From positions 1 to 39,842 of the forward strand of contig JBCCGK010000108.1 in the NCBI GenBank assembly GCA_039029315.1: DNA of 39,842 nucleotides. The letters run 5' to 3'. Positions 25,698-32,710 of this stretch are shown here, piece after piece. The DNA comes from JBCCCJ01 sp039029315. Lineage in GTDB: Bacteria; Bacteroidota; Bacteroidia; J057. Numbering within the stretch: position 1 is the first letter of the stretch; the number at the start of each line of letters is the position of its first letter. The notes beneath the pieces were generated by a model. That model had not been told where the DNA came from, searched no databases, and saw only the letters and a list, made by a program, of their open reading frames with translations. Made by a program: the position numbers and the translations under genes.

Positions 25698-27107
25698 TTA
25701 TTCGACTAGAGAAATATGCTCATCTCCGGCCTGATAGGGCAAATAGGTCAGAATAAACTGCAACATCTCATCTGAGGTCCGCATACTCCCATTGCGTTCA
25801 GCTACCACTTGCGGAGGATCAAAGGGATTGTTTGGATTGTCAACCGTATTGTCGAATTCCGCCTGAACTTCAACCAATGTTCCAGCAGGTAGGTGAATCA
25901 TCTGCTCGAATGTGTAAAAATACTGCCAGCGAAAGTCCCATTCTGGAATCCGAATCAATGGAATGGTATCACTTTGTGGCGGAATGGCATACGCCCAAAA
26001 AGATTTGCCCAACAAATGCATATGTGGATTGATTGTCAAGAGGGAGATATCTTGCTGAATCACTGCACGGGTCCGGAATTGCATGATTGTGTCTGGTGGA
26101 ATCACCAATGGGGGCACAATATCAGAAATTCCCAGGGTCCCCAATTGAATCTCTTTGGTGGGTCGCTGCGGGGGATCAGTCGAAAAAAATATATTAAAAT
26201 AGGATTGGTCAAAAGTATCAATTCCCAAAGGTCCATAGTGCAAATCATTGAGCAGCAAGGCTCCTTGCCGATGCATCCGAAAACCTCCGATTCCAGCAGG
26301 ATAGTCGATCGGCAAAACGCCAGGGAGATAATTACAGATGAGCGGTGTCAATTCTGGATAGGTCCCATCATCATTGAGCAGGCCCAGCTGTGGATATGCC
26401 ACTTCAACAGGGACTCGTTCCCGGTCCACGGCTCGTTCTCCCTCAAATACATTCTGTTTGGCTCCTGGCAGATAGCTGACCAAATGGCCATTCATATGGT
26501 GCACTGCCTGTGCATTGCCGGGGACAAACTCGATCGCTCTGACAAATGTATCCTTCGCCATCTCATATGGCAATTTCATAAAGAGGAACCGATCCTTGTT
26601 GTCTCCCTCGATTGAGAACGCCTCTTCCATCCGAACAACCAGGTCTGGTTCTCCAAGCTGTGAGCCTGTTGGGAAGGACGGCATAGATGGCAGAAGGCTT
26701 GTATCTCCCCTTTCTCCTCCCTGCCTAACCCATCGCCCAATAAGATCTATGGCCATTTGGGACAAGACTTTCTCTCCTGCATAGTGTCGATAATTCGGAT
26801 CCGCTGGCCAAGGGGGCATATATCTGGTCTCGGTTACATGGGCGATCATTTTCTTTCGTTTCACGACATCCTCGTATCGCAGAAGGTCAAACGGCCCAGC
26901 ACTCTCCGGACGATGACAGGGACTACAATGTTGGTAGATGATTGGTGCAATATGTTCTGAATAGGTCACCGTATCCGGGAGAGAAACGACGGCTACAGCT
27001 TCAGCTGTCGGTTTGGAATCTGATTGGCACCCCCAACAGATCCAGAAGAGAAACAGGAAAGGGATTCCTTTTCCTGCCATTGCCACGATCTGTAACAAAT
27101 TGTTCAT
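25698..27107 (-). CDS. Lipoprotein with c-type haem motif and PHM-like dicopper monooxygenase region
   Basis: This 469-residue predicted lipoprotein (WGC lipobox, Cys27) has two parts. Residues about 48-135 look like a cytochrome c domain, with haem site C61-S-P-C64-H65 and a likely axial Met in RYMPPWP (Met97). Residues about 170-455 resemble the copper type II ascorbate-dependent monooxygenase fold (PHM, DBH). All six PHM-type copper ligands have candidates in the right order: H203-H204 (VHHMNGH), H290 (DLHYG), H362-x-H364 (NPHMHLLGK) and M448. It would act at the envelope, with haem feeding electrons to copper. The substrate is unknown. It overlaps the upstream redoxin gene by four bases. 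Confidence 0.8.
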   Translation of the reverse strand: MNNLLQIVAMAGKGIPFLFLFWICWGCQSDSKPTAEAVAVVSLPDTVTYSEHIAPIIYQHCSPCHRPESAGPFDLLRYEDVVKRKKMIAHVTETRYMPPWPADPNYRHYAGEKVLSQMAIDLIGRWVRQGGERGDTSLLPSMPSFPTGSQLGEPDLVVRMEEAFSIEGDNKDRFLFMKLPYEMAKDTFVRAIEFVPGNAQAVHHMNGHLVSYLPGAKQNVFEGERAVDRERVPVEVAYPQLGLLNDDGTYPELTPLICNYLPGVLPIDYPAGIGGFRMHRQGALLLNDLHYGPLGIDTFDQSYFNIFFSTDPPQRPTKEIQLGTLGISDIVPPLVIPPDTIMQFRTRAVIQQDISLLTINPHMHLLGKSFWAYAIPPQSDTIPLIRIPEWDFRWQYFYTFEQMIHLPAGTLVEVQAEFDNTVDNPNNPFDPPQVVAERNGSMRTSDEMLQFILTYLPYQAGDEHISLVE

Positions 27108-27694
27108 TCGATGAAGCAGCCAACGGCTTTGGTCTGTGTATATGGGATCTCATCTCCTGTCAGAGACGCATGAAGGACGTCTCTGAGATAATGGCGAGTG
27201 ATGACGGTCCGTTTTTTTCCCAAAGCAGGAATCCAGTTGTCGATACTGCCTCGGTACAATTGTGTGCCCAAGGCATCTATTACAAAGGCTTCTGGAGTTA
27301 CATTGGCTTCCAGAAGTGTTTTGGTTTGGTAGGTGGGGTCCAAGAGAGGAATGACCTGTGGATTGTAAGTAGCCAAATAGGTTTGTATCAATTCTCTGGA
27401 AAAATACTTTCCTGAAAAGATCCCATAGAAAGCCACACTGTCATCTGAAAATTGTTCCCTGAGTGTTCGAATAGTCAGGCTGTAATTTTCGCACAAGGGA
27501 CATTCAGGAGAGAGAAAAAAAATAACGGAAATCGGCTTCTCTTTCAACTGACTCATAGGAAACTTGGTTGAATCCAGTTGTTCCAGCACCAAATCAAAGA
27601 CTTCCTGTGTGTGCTCTCCCTCTTGCCCCCATAAGCAGTTGCTGGATAAAAGGATCGAACAGAGGAAGATATTGGCGAATCGTTTCTTGATCAT
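27104..27694 (-). CDS. Exported redoxin-like protein paired with the haem/copper lipoprotein
   Basis: This 196-residue secreted protein has signal peptide MIKKRFANIFLCSILLSSNC and a thioredoxin/AhpC-like fold with C65-P-L-C68 in SPECPLCENYS. Later come the cis-Pro region VTPEAFVID and LYRGSIDNW. The extreme C-terminus ends VGCFIE with a third Cys. The start at 27694 is chosen over 27715 because the promoter at 27722-27752 would leave no leader for the latter. The ATGA overlap with the next gene shows translational coupling. From memory, in some bacteria a similar redoxin is fused ahead of the same haem/copper unit, which supports a shared task. Confidence 0.85.
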   Translation of the reverse strand: MIKKRFANIFLCSILLSSNCLWGQEGEHTQEVFDLVLEQLDSTKFPMSQLKEKPISVIFFLSPECPLCENYSLTIRTLREQFSDDSVAFYGIFSGKYFSRELIQTYLATYNPQVIPLLDPTYQTKTLLEANVTPEAFVIDALGTQLYRGSIDNWIPALGKKRTVITRHYLRDVLHASLTGDEIPYTQTKAVGCFIE

Positions 27695-27721
27695 AAAGAG
27701 ATATGGTTTGCTCAAGATCCT

Positions 27722-27752
27722 CTAAGGTAGGGAGTTTTCCTTTTTGGCGCAA
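27722..27752 (-). promoter_or_regulatory. Promoter for the redoxin - haem/copper - hydrolase operon
   Basis: Read on the minus strand, TTG, a 20-base gap and TACCTTAG fit the phylum consensus with one mismatch in the -7 element (TAnnTTTG). It sits just past the porin terminator and about 28 bases before the preferred redoxin start. Confidence 0.5.
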
Positions 27753-27774
27753 TCAGCCCTCCATCAAATAAAGA

Positions 27775-27797
27775 AGGCTGCCTCTATGAGACAGCCT
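27775..27797 (-). terminator. Intrinsic terminator after the porin gene
   Basis: On the minus strand AGGCTGTCTC and GAGGCAGCCT pair with one mismatch around a three-base loop, followed by the T-rich TCTTTATTTG. It ends porin transcription and isolates the redoxin operon. Confidence 0.75.
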
Positions 27798-27829
27798 CCG
27801 TCATCCTATTAGGAAAAATTCAATCTATG

Positions 27830-28891
27830 CTAAAACGCATAAACTGCACCCACCAAAAACTGGGCTGCAGAATTGGTGGCAGCTTGATCGCCATCCAGGA
27901 AAATATTGTCACTCGATGAATCAAATCGAATTTCGGGGATAAGTTTGAGATCTCCTCCCCCAATATTTCCTGAGATGGTTACAGAATTTACGGTTCCGTC
28001 TACTCCTAAGGCGCTCCCAGGTCCACTCGCCATGAAGTATTCATATCTTGCACCCAGCCCTACGACATCAGAGACACCATAGTTCAGATAGACAGCTGCT
28101 CCTGTAAATCCACTGGGGTCATCCGCGCCATCTGAATAGTTCGCGGCATTCAATCCCAGAAGCAAGGATTCTGTTAGCTGGAAGGTCGTGGTCAGATCGA
28201 TTTCAGTCCCACTTTCTCCACCAGTTACAAAGTTGATGTAGGCATCCCAGCCATCGACGGGCGAGAGAGACAATTGAGCACCAAAGCTGGAGGGACCAAT
28301 TCCCGGATCAGCTGTATAGACATTCCAGGGATTGAATACACCGACCATGATGCCAACCGCATCCGTAAGCGCAACATCCAGTTTCACCCCTGCATTCTGG
28401 AAAGGTCCATTGGTGAAGAGGTAAGAAGTTGAATAGTTGAAGTTACCTGTAGGGGAAATAATTTCATATCCGACAAAAGTCCCCATATACCCACCAGTAA
28501 TGGTCACTTTGTCAGACAGTGCATGAGAGACGTAGAGGTTTTGGATTCTAGGGGCAAAGGCTCCCAATTCAACGGCATTATCACCTTCTCCAATGACTGC
28601 TCCGACTGTTGCAGGTCCAGCTGAGCCGGCATTTCTTGGCCCAAATGCAATCTCACCAACAAAAGAAGATTTGCCGGACGATTTTTCAAAAACCAGATCA
28701 AGCATACCAATTGAGATAGAATTATGATCTTCCCCAAAGCTGGTTGGGACGTTGGCTTGTCCAGAAAAATCGTATTTATAATATGTATCGACAGAACCTG
28801 AGACTTTCAGCTTGTTGTCTTCATCCTGTCCTAATGCCTGAATTCCAGAAATAAGAAGTACTGCCAGAAGGATATTTCCTACTCGTTTCAT
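27830..28891 (-). CDS. Outer-membrane beta-barrel porin (BBP2/OmpL-like)
   Basis: This 353-residue exported barrel has signal peptide MKRVGNILLAVLLISGIQAL, mature start near GQDEDNKLKVSGSVDTYYKY, and many alternating aromatic beta-strands rich in Gly and Ser. It ends in the terminal Phe of FLVGAVYAF, the usual outer-membrane signal. The family is annotated as putative porins of Bacteroidota; specificity is unknown. It follows amt on the same strand after 117 bases, so passage of ammonium or small nitrogen compounds across the outer membrane is a reasonable guess. A hairpin sits between the two genes. Confidence 0.85.
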   Translation of the reverse strand: MKRVGNILLAVLLISGIQALGQDEDNKLKVSGSVDTYYKYDFSGQANVPTSFGEDHNSISIGMLDLVFEKSSGKSSFVGEIAFGPRNAGSAGPATVGAVIGEGDNAVELGAFAPRIQNLYVSHALSDKVTITGGYMGTFVGYEIISPTGNFNYSTSYLFTNGPFQNAGVKLDVALTDAVGIMVGVFNPWNVYTADPGIGPSSFGAQLSLSPVDGWDAYINFVTGGESGTEIDLTTTFQLTESLLLGLNAANYSDGADDPSGFTGAAVYLNYGVSDVVGLGARYEYFMASGPGSALGVDGTVNSVTISGNIGGGDLKLIPEIRFDSSSDNIFLDGDQAATNSAAQFLVGAVYAF

Positions 28892-28950
28892 TTGATCAAT
28901 GTTAAATAATAAAAGAAAACTTAAACGAAAGAGGTATCGGGGGTGAGGGG

Positions 28951-28990
28951 ATAAAGAGGGGAGAAGGCTTTCTTTCCAACTCCCCTTTAT
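28951..28990 (-). other. Hairpin between amt and porin genes
   Basis: On the minus strand ATAAAGGGGAG and CTCCCCTCTTTAT pair with a two-base bulge around a 16-base loop. No T-run follows. It could be a partial terminator or an mRNA-stability element that lets amt and porin levels differ. Confidence 0.5.
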
Positions 28991-29008
28991 AAGAGATGAA
29001 CTACTACA

Positions 29009-30259
29009 TTATTCGTCAAATACGATGGTATATCCACGGATTCCATGCTCATGACTGTCAAGTCCAGATTCTTCATGCTCTGCTGAGACACGAATTCCAA
29101 AGACAGATTTGAGGAGGAAGAAGATTCCAAATGCAGATCCAAAAGCTGCAGCACCTGCGGAAGCCACACCTATGAGCTGCCAGATGAATTGCTGGAACCC
29201 GGCCATATCTCCAAAGATTCCTACAGCCAGTGTTCCCCAAATACCACAAGTTAAGTGAACAGATACAGCACCCACACAGTCATCCAGCTTGAATTTGTCT
29301 AGAGTAATGGCAGACAATACAACAAGCCCTCCTGCAATCAGACCTATGATCATCGCTTCATAAGGACTCATTTGGTCCGCACCAGCAGTAATCCCGACCA
29401 GACCAGCCAGAATTCCATTCAATGCCATTCCCAAATCCAATCGCTTAAATACAATCCATGCCATAGACACACCTCCGATTGCCCCGGCAGCGGCAGCCAA
29501 AGAAGTGGTAACCAATACCAAAGAAGTCGCAGCAGGATCAGCACTCAATACAGAACCTCCATTGAATCCAAACCATCCCAACCAAAGGAGAAATACACCA
29601 ATCGTTGCCAAAGGTACACTGGACCCAGGCTTATCAATGACCTTGCCATCTACATATTTGCCTAATCTGGGGCCTAGAAGCATGATACCAGCCAAAGCTC
29701 CCCATCCACCTACAGAGTGTACCAAAGTAGAACCCGCAAAATCATAGAATCCGCCAGCATCTCCTCCCAGAGTAGATAAGAATCCACCCCCCCACTGCCA
29801 TGAACCAATAATCGGATAGGTCAATCCAACAAAGAAGAAGGTAAATACAAAATAGCTACTGATCTTGATTCGTTCTGCTACAGCTCCAGAAACAATGGTA
29901 GCAGCTGTGGCAGCAAACATTCCCTGAAAAAGAAAATCAGTCCAATAGGTATATCCTCCATCAGCATAACTCGCCCCTAAGCCTCCTTCGCCTGGAGACA
30001 GCACCAAGCCAGCAAATCCCAGGAATCCATTGAATTCTCCAGGATACATAATAGCAAACCCAAAAAAGGCATAGGTTAATAAACCTATAGCAGGAGTCAA
30101 TGTATTTTTAAATAGGATGTTCACTGTATTTTTAGCCTGCGTAAAGCCTGCCTCAACACCTGCAAATCCCAGATGCATAATGAATACCAATGCAGTTGCC
30201 AGCATCATCCACACATTGTTTGCAGTAAATAAGCCTTGAGAGATTACGGTTTCTTCCAT
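29009..30259 (-). CDS. amt: Ammonium transporter (Amt/MEP/Rh family)
   Basis: This 416-residue inner-membrane channel-transporter has about eleven hydrophobic segments. The twin pore histidines are present in FAGSTLVHSVGGWGALAG and VHLTCGIWGTLAVGIF, with the conserved Asp of YDFAGST before the first and the periplasmic recruiting Trp region IGSWQWGGG. It brings ammonium in when the external supply is low. The usual partner, a GlnK/P-II protein, is not next to it here. No signal peptide is obvious, unlike E. coli AmtB. It is divergent from glnA, with a long AT-rich gap between them. Confidence 0.96.
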   Translation of the reverse strand: MEETVISQGLFTANNVWMMLATALVFIMHLGFAGVEAGFTQAKNTVNILFKNTLTPAIGLLTYAFFGFAIMYPGEFNGFLGFAGLVLSPGEGGLGASYADGGYTYWTDFLFQGMFAATAATIVSGAVAERIKISSYFVFTFFFVGLTYPIIGSWQWGGGFLSTLGGDAGGFYDFAGSTLVHSVGGWGALAGIMLLGPRLGKYVDGKVIDKPGSSVPLATIGVFLLWLGWFGFNGGSVLSADPAATSLVLVTTSLAAAAGAIGGVSMAWIVFKRLDLGMALNGILAGLVGITAGADQMSPYEAMIIGLIAGGLVVLSAITLDKFKLDDCVGAVSVHLTCGIWGTLAVGIFGDMAGFQQFIWQLIGVASAGAAAFGSAFGIFFLLKSVFGIRVSAEHEESGLDSHEHGIRGYTIVFDE

Positions 30260-30354
30260 AATGAATAGTTAGTTATAATAATAAACTCAAATTCTAGGGT
30301 TGTTGAGAAAACCTGATGAAAAGAAAAAGAATCGGCTAACTTTTTTCATTACCT

Positions 30355-30362
30355 CAAATATA
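30355..30362 (-). promoter_or_regulatory. Likely -7 element for amt
   Basis: On the minus strand the bases read TATATTTG, a match to TAnnTTTG. The region at -33 is AT-rich with no TTG. The leader to the amt ATG would be about 90 bases. Confidence 0.4.
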
Positions 30363-30804
30363 TGGGGATAATTTTAATTTTTATAAAAAATAAACGCTTA
30401 TTATTGAAAATATGTTAAAATTATGTATTGATTTCTGAATTTATCCTCCCAAAAAACAATCCTTCATTTATTTTTCTCACCAAAGTGGGCGTTTTGATCG
30501 AAATTGGCCTAATTCATATTAATTGGCTACGCATCAATGATTTGTGCACAAATCAATCAGACTTTAGTTGTTTGAAATATGCTGATTGTCGCTTAAAAAT
30601 GTTGCCAAACATCAGTTTTTCTCATAAAGAAACACAAGAAGAAGGTCAAAGGATTGCGCATTCACCTCATCTCACAAAATTCTATATGATTTTAACATTT
30701 AGTCTGATTTATATGGCATTTTTTATTTTTTCCTATCATTTATGTTCACAAATCAGACACAAATCCTCATTTTTATACAAAAAATTTATTTTTTCTAAAT
30801 TTTA

Positions 30805-30837
30805 TTTGCTTATTTAATTGAAAAGGTATTTACTTTG
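30805..30837 (+). promoter_or_regulatory. Promoter upstream of glnA
   Basis: TTTG at 30805-30808, a 22-base gap and TACTTTG at 30831-30837 resemble the phylum promoter with a one-base-shorter -7 element. The same form (TTTG, 20 bases, TACTTTGCG) precedes gltB. Transcription would start near 30844, giving glnA a leader of about 290 bases. Confidence 0.5.
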
Positions 30838-30842
30838 CGAGC

Positions 30843-30896
30843 ATGAATTTCATCATGCGTTCCTTGATCAAAGATCTTCAGGCTGAAAAGAAATGA
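30843..30896 (+). CDS. Possible 17-residue leader peptide upstream of glnA
   Basis: An ATG four bases beyond the TTTGCG of the promoter opens a short frame, MNFIMRSLIKDLQAEKK, ending in TGA at 30894-30896. It would be translated from a nearly leaderless mRNA. It lies before a strong hairpin in the glnA leader, an arrangement seen in attenuation systems. Nothing proves translation, and a chance frame of this length is common. It has one Gln, so it is not an obvious glutamine-sensing peptide. Confidence 0.2.
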   Translation: MNFIMRSLIKDLQAEKK

Positions 30897-30911
30897 TCGG
30901 CTAATCTTTCT

Positions 30912-30951
30912 GAGAGTTTGTCTCTATTTGAGAAGACCAAGACAAATTCTC
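30912..30951 (+). other. Stem-loop in the glnA leader
   Basis: GAGAGTTTGTCT at 30912-30923 and AGACAAATTCTC at 30940-30951 pair over 12 bases with one G-U pair and a 16-base loop. It lies in the long 5' leader of glnA, followed by CTCCTGATC rather than a T-run, so it is a structural element and not a terminator by itself. Confidence 0.5.
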
Positions 30952-31132
30952 CTCCTGATCATATTTGATGATTGTCTGTTTTCTCTTCTTATCCAGACAC
31001 CGCCTACCCTTTTTGCTACTGATGACAAGTGAATTGCAAATCGGTGTAATGTTTAAGAGGATTTTTCAGAAATAAATTGGGAATTCATGACTTATTTTGT
31101 TGTATCATCCTTAAGAGTTAAAAATTCCAATC

Positions 31133-32149
31133 ATGCAAAAATCCAAGCTTGAGTACATTTGGCTGGATGGTTATAAGCCTACGCAAAGCCTGCGAAGTAA
31201 AACCCGTATCGAAAAAGACTTTAGTGGAAATCTCGACGATTGCCCTATGTGGTCCTTTGATGGAAGCTCCACTGAACAAGCACCTGGTGGATCTTCTGAC
31301 TGTCTGTTGAAACCTGTCGCTATTTTTCCTGATCCCGGTAGAAAAAATGGCTTCCTGGTGATGTGCGAAGTCCTCAACAGCGATGGTAGTCCTCATGAAA
31401 GCAATGGACGAGCAGCTATCGACGACGACGATAATGATTTCTGGTTCGGATTTGAGCAGGAATATTTCTTGTGGGATCCAGAGACAGACAATCCTCTTGG
31501 GTTTCCAGCAAATGGATTCCCTGGACCACAAGGCCCCTATTACTGTAGTGTTGGAGCCAAGAATGCTTATGGCCGAGAGATTGTAGAGGAGCATTTGGAT
31601 CTTTGCCTGGAGGCGGGTCTCAATGTAGAAGGGATCAATGCGGAGGTAGCGGCCGGACAATGGGAATTCCAGATTTTTGCAAAAGGAGCAAAGTCAGCCG
31701 GAGACCAAATATGGGTAGCTCGATACCTTCTGGAAAGAACTGGTGAAAGCTATGGCGTAGCAGTCAACTGGCACTGTAAGCCTGTCCTGGGAGACTGGAA
31801 TGGCTCAGGTATGCACGCAAACTTCTCCAATGAATTGTTGAGAACTTGTGGGAGCGAAGAGATTTACAAAAAGATCTGTGAATCCTTCGGCGATGTGATT
31901 AAAGAACACATTGATGTATATGGAGCAGATAATCACATGAGATTGACTGGCTTACATGAAACTCAATCAATTGACAAATTTAGCTATGGCATCTCTGACC
32001 GCGGCGCTTCAATCAGAATTCCTGTGGGAACTGTGAGCAATGGATGGAAAGGATATCTGGAAGATCGACGTCCGAATTCTGCTGCAGATCCTTACAAAGT
32101 AGCAGGAAGGATCATCAAGACTGTCAAAGCTGCTTCTGCGAATATTTAA
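31133..32149 (+). CDS. Glutamine synthetase type II (GSII)
   Basis: This enzyme condenses glutamate and ammonia to glutamine with ATP. At 338 residues it is the short, eukaryote-like GSII and not the 470-residue GSI or 700-residue GSIII more usual in Bacteroidota. Diagnostic segments are LEYIWLDGY and WSFDGSSTEQAPGGSSDC at the N-terminus, FGFEQEYFLWD, YYCSVGAKNAYGREIVEEHL, NAEVAAGQWEFQI and ADNHMRLTGLHET. The GSI adenylylation loop is absent, so control is likely at the level of transcription or feedback. It is divergent from amt and 561 bases upstream of gltB. Confidence 0.95.
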   Translation: MQKSKLEYIWLDGYKPTQSLRSKTRIEKDFSGNLDDCPMWSFDGSSTEQAPGGSSDCLLKPVAIFPDPGRKNGFLVMCEVLNSDGSPHESNGRAAIDDDDNDFWFGFEQEYFLWDPETDNPLGFPANGFPGPQGPYYCSVGAKNAYGREIVEEHLDLCLEAGLNVEGINAEVAAGQWEFQIFAKGAKSAGDQIWVARYLLERTGESYGVAVNWHCKPVLGDWNGSGMHANFSNELLRTCGSEEIYKKICESFGDVIKEHIDVYGADNHMRLTGLHETQSIDKFSYGISDRGASIRIPVGTVSNGWKGYLEDRRPNSAADPYKVAGRIIKTVKAASANI

Positions 32150-32192
32150 GCAGATGTCCGTTTAGGACTATCACGTTTTGATCTATCTTATA

Positions 32193-32235
32193 TCAGCCAT
32201 GCAGGGCATTTGCCCATGCATGGCTGAACTTTTTT
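32193..32235 (+). terminator. Strong intrinsic terminator after glnA
   Basis: TCAGCCATGCA-GGGCA and TGCCC-A-TGCATGGCTGA form a stem of about 16 base pairs with one bulged A and a two-base loop, followed by ACTTTTTT. It shows that glnA and gltBD are separately transcribed. Confidence 0.92.
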
Positions 32236-32546
32236 GGGAAGCAAAAGGATCTGCCAGGCACAATATTGGCTGAACAGAATGGCAATAAACTTGACTGAAT
32301 ATTACAGAAATTGAATTCCAAAGGGGGGGGGTTGAATTTTTCTTAAAAACATCCCTGTTGTGATCACAAGCTAGAATTTGGATTTTTTCCCTGCTGCAAT
32401 TAAGGATTTTCCTCTCCATTTTTCTGATTACATCTTTCATCTCATTTGACTGTAACAGAGGGACCTACAAATCAAAATTTGAATGTTTCAAATATTTAGA
32501 CGTATTATTACAATAATCCCATAAAGAGGCTGTTTATTTTTTATTA

Positions 32547-32577
32547 TTTGCAATAACAGTCCTTTTTCCCTACTTTG
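32547..32577 (+). promoter_or_regulatory. Promoter for gltBD
   Basis: TTTG at 32547-32550, a 20-base gap and TACTTTG at 32571-32577 followed by CG. This is the same variant promoter as upstream of glnA. Transcription would begin near 32584. Confidence 0.55.
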
Positions 32578-32653
32578 CGTTTCATCAGTGGCAAATCAGG
32601 CATTTTTGTCCTGTTTTAGGCAGTAAGTAAGAGAACCCAACCTATTCTTCTGA

Positions 32654-32679
32654 CTGAGTCAAAACTCAGACTGTTTTTT
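32654..32679 (+). terminator. Possible attenuator hairpin in the gltB leader
   Basis: CTGAGT and ACTCAG pair over 6 bases with a CAAA loop, followed by ACTG and six T. A wider pairing of AGGCAG (about 32619-32624) with CTGCCT (32681-32686) encloses it and could compete or stabilise. It ends 25 bases before the gltB ATG, where premature termination would control expression. The stem is short, so this is tentative. Confidence 0.35.
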
Positions 32680-32710
32680 GCTGCCTTAATCGATCAAATT
32701 CCTTGCTTGA

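Larger units (their letters stand above)
30260..31132. other. Long intergenic region between divergent amt and glnA
   Basis: These 870 bases are clearly richer in A and T than their surroundings, especially 30350-30830. They hold the amt -7 element (30355-30362), the glnA promoter (30805-30837), a 17-codon mini-frame (30843-30896) and a leader hairpin (30912-30951). Two copies of an ATCGGCTAA word embedded in similar purine-rich sequence lie near 30331 and 30893. The 129-codon open frame at 30428-30817 has composition driven by A/T content and looks non-coding. Confidence 0.6.
32236..32710. other. Intergenic region and leader upstream of gltB
   Basis: After the glnA terminator this stretch holds a run of nine G at 32323-32331, AT-rich sequence, the gltB promoter (32547-32577) and a leader of about 125 bases with a possible attenuator hairpin (32654-32679). 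I see no gene here. Confidence 0.6.

Noticed and set aside
30428..30817. 129-codon plus-strand open frame with a hydrophobic stretch, between amt and glnA
   Set aside because: It lies in the most AT-rich part of the window, and its Phe/Ile/Lys/Ser/Tyr-rich product is what AT-rich DNA yields in any frame. No promoter or family pattern supports it.
32521..32560. GAGGCTGTTT near 32526 and AACAGTC near 32555 as a third MITE end pair
   Set aside because: The internal sequence does not match the other two copies and the spacing is only about 35 bases.
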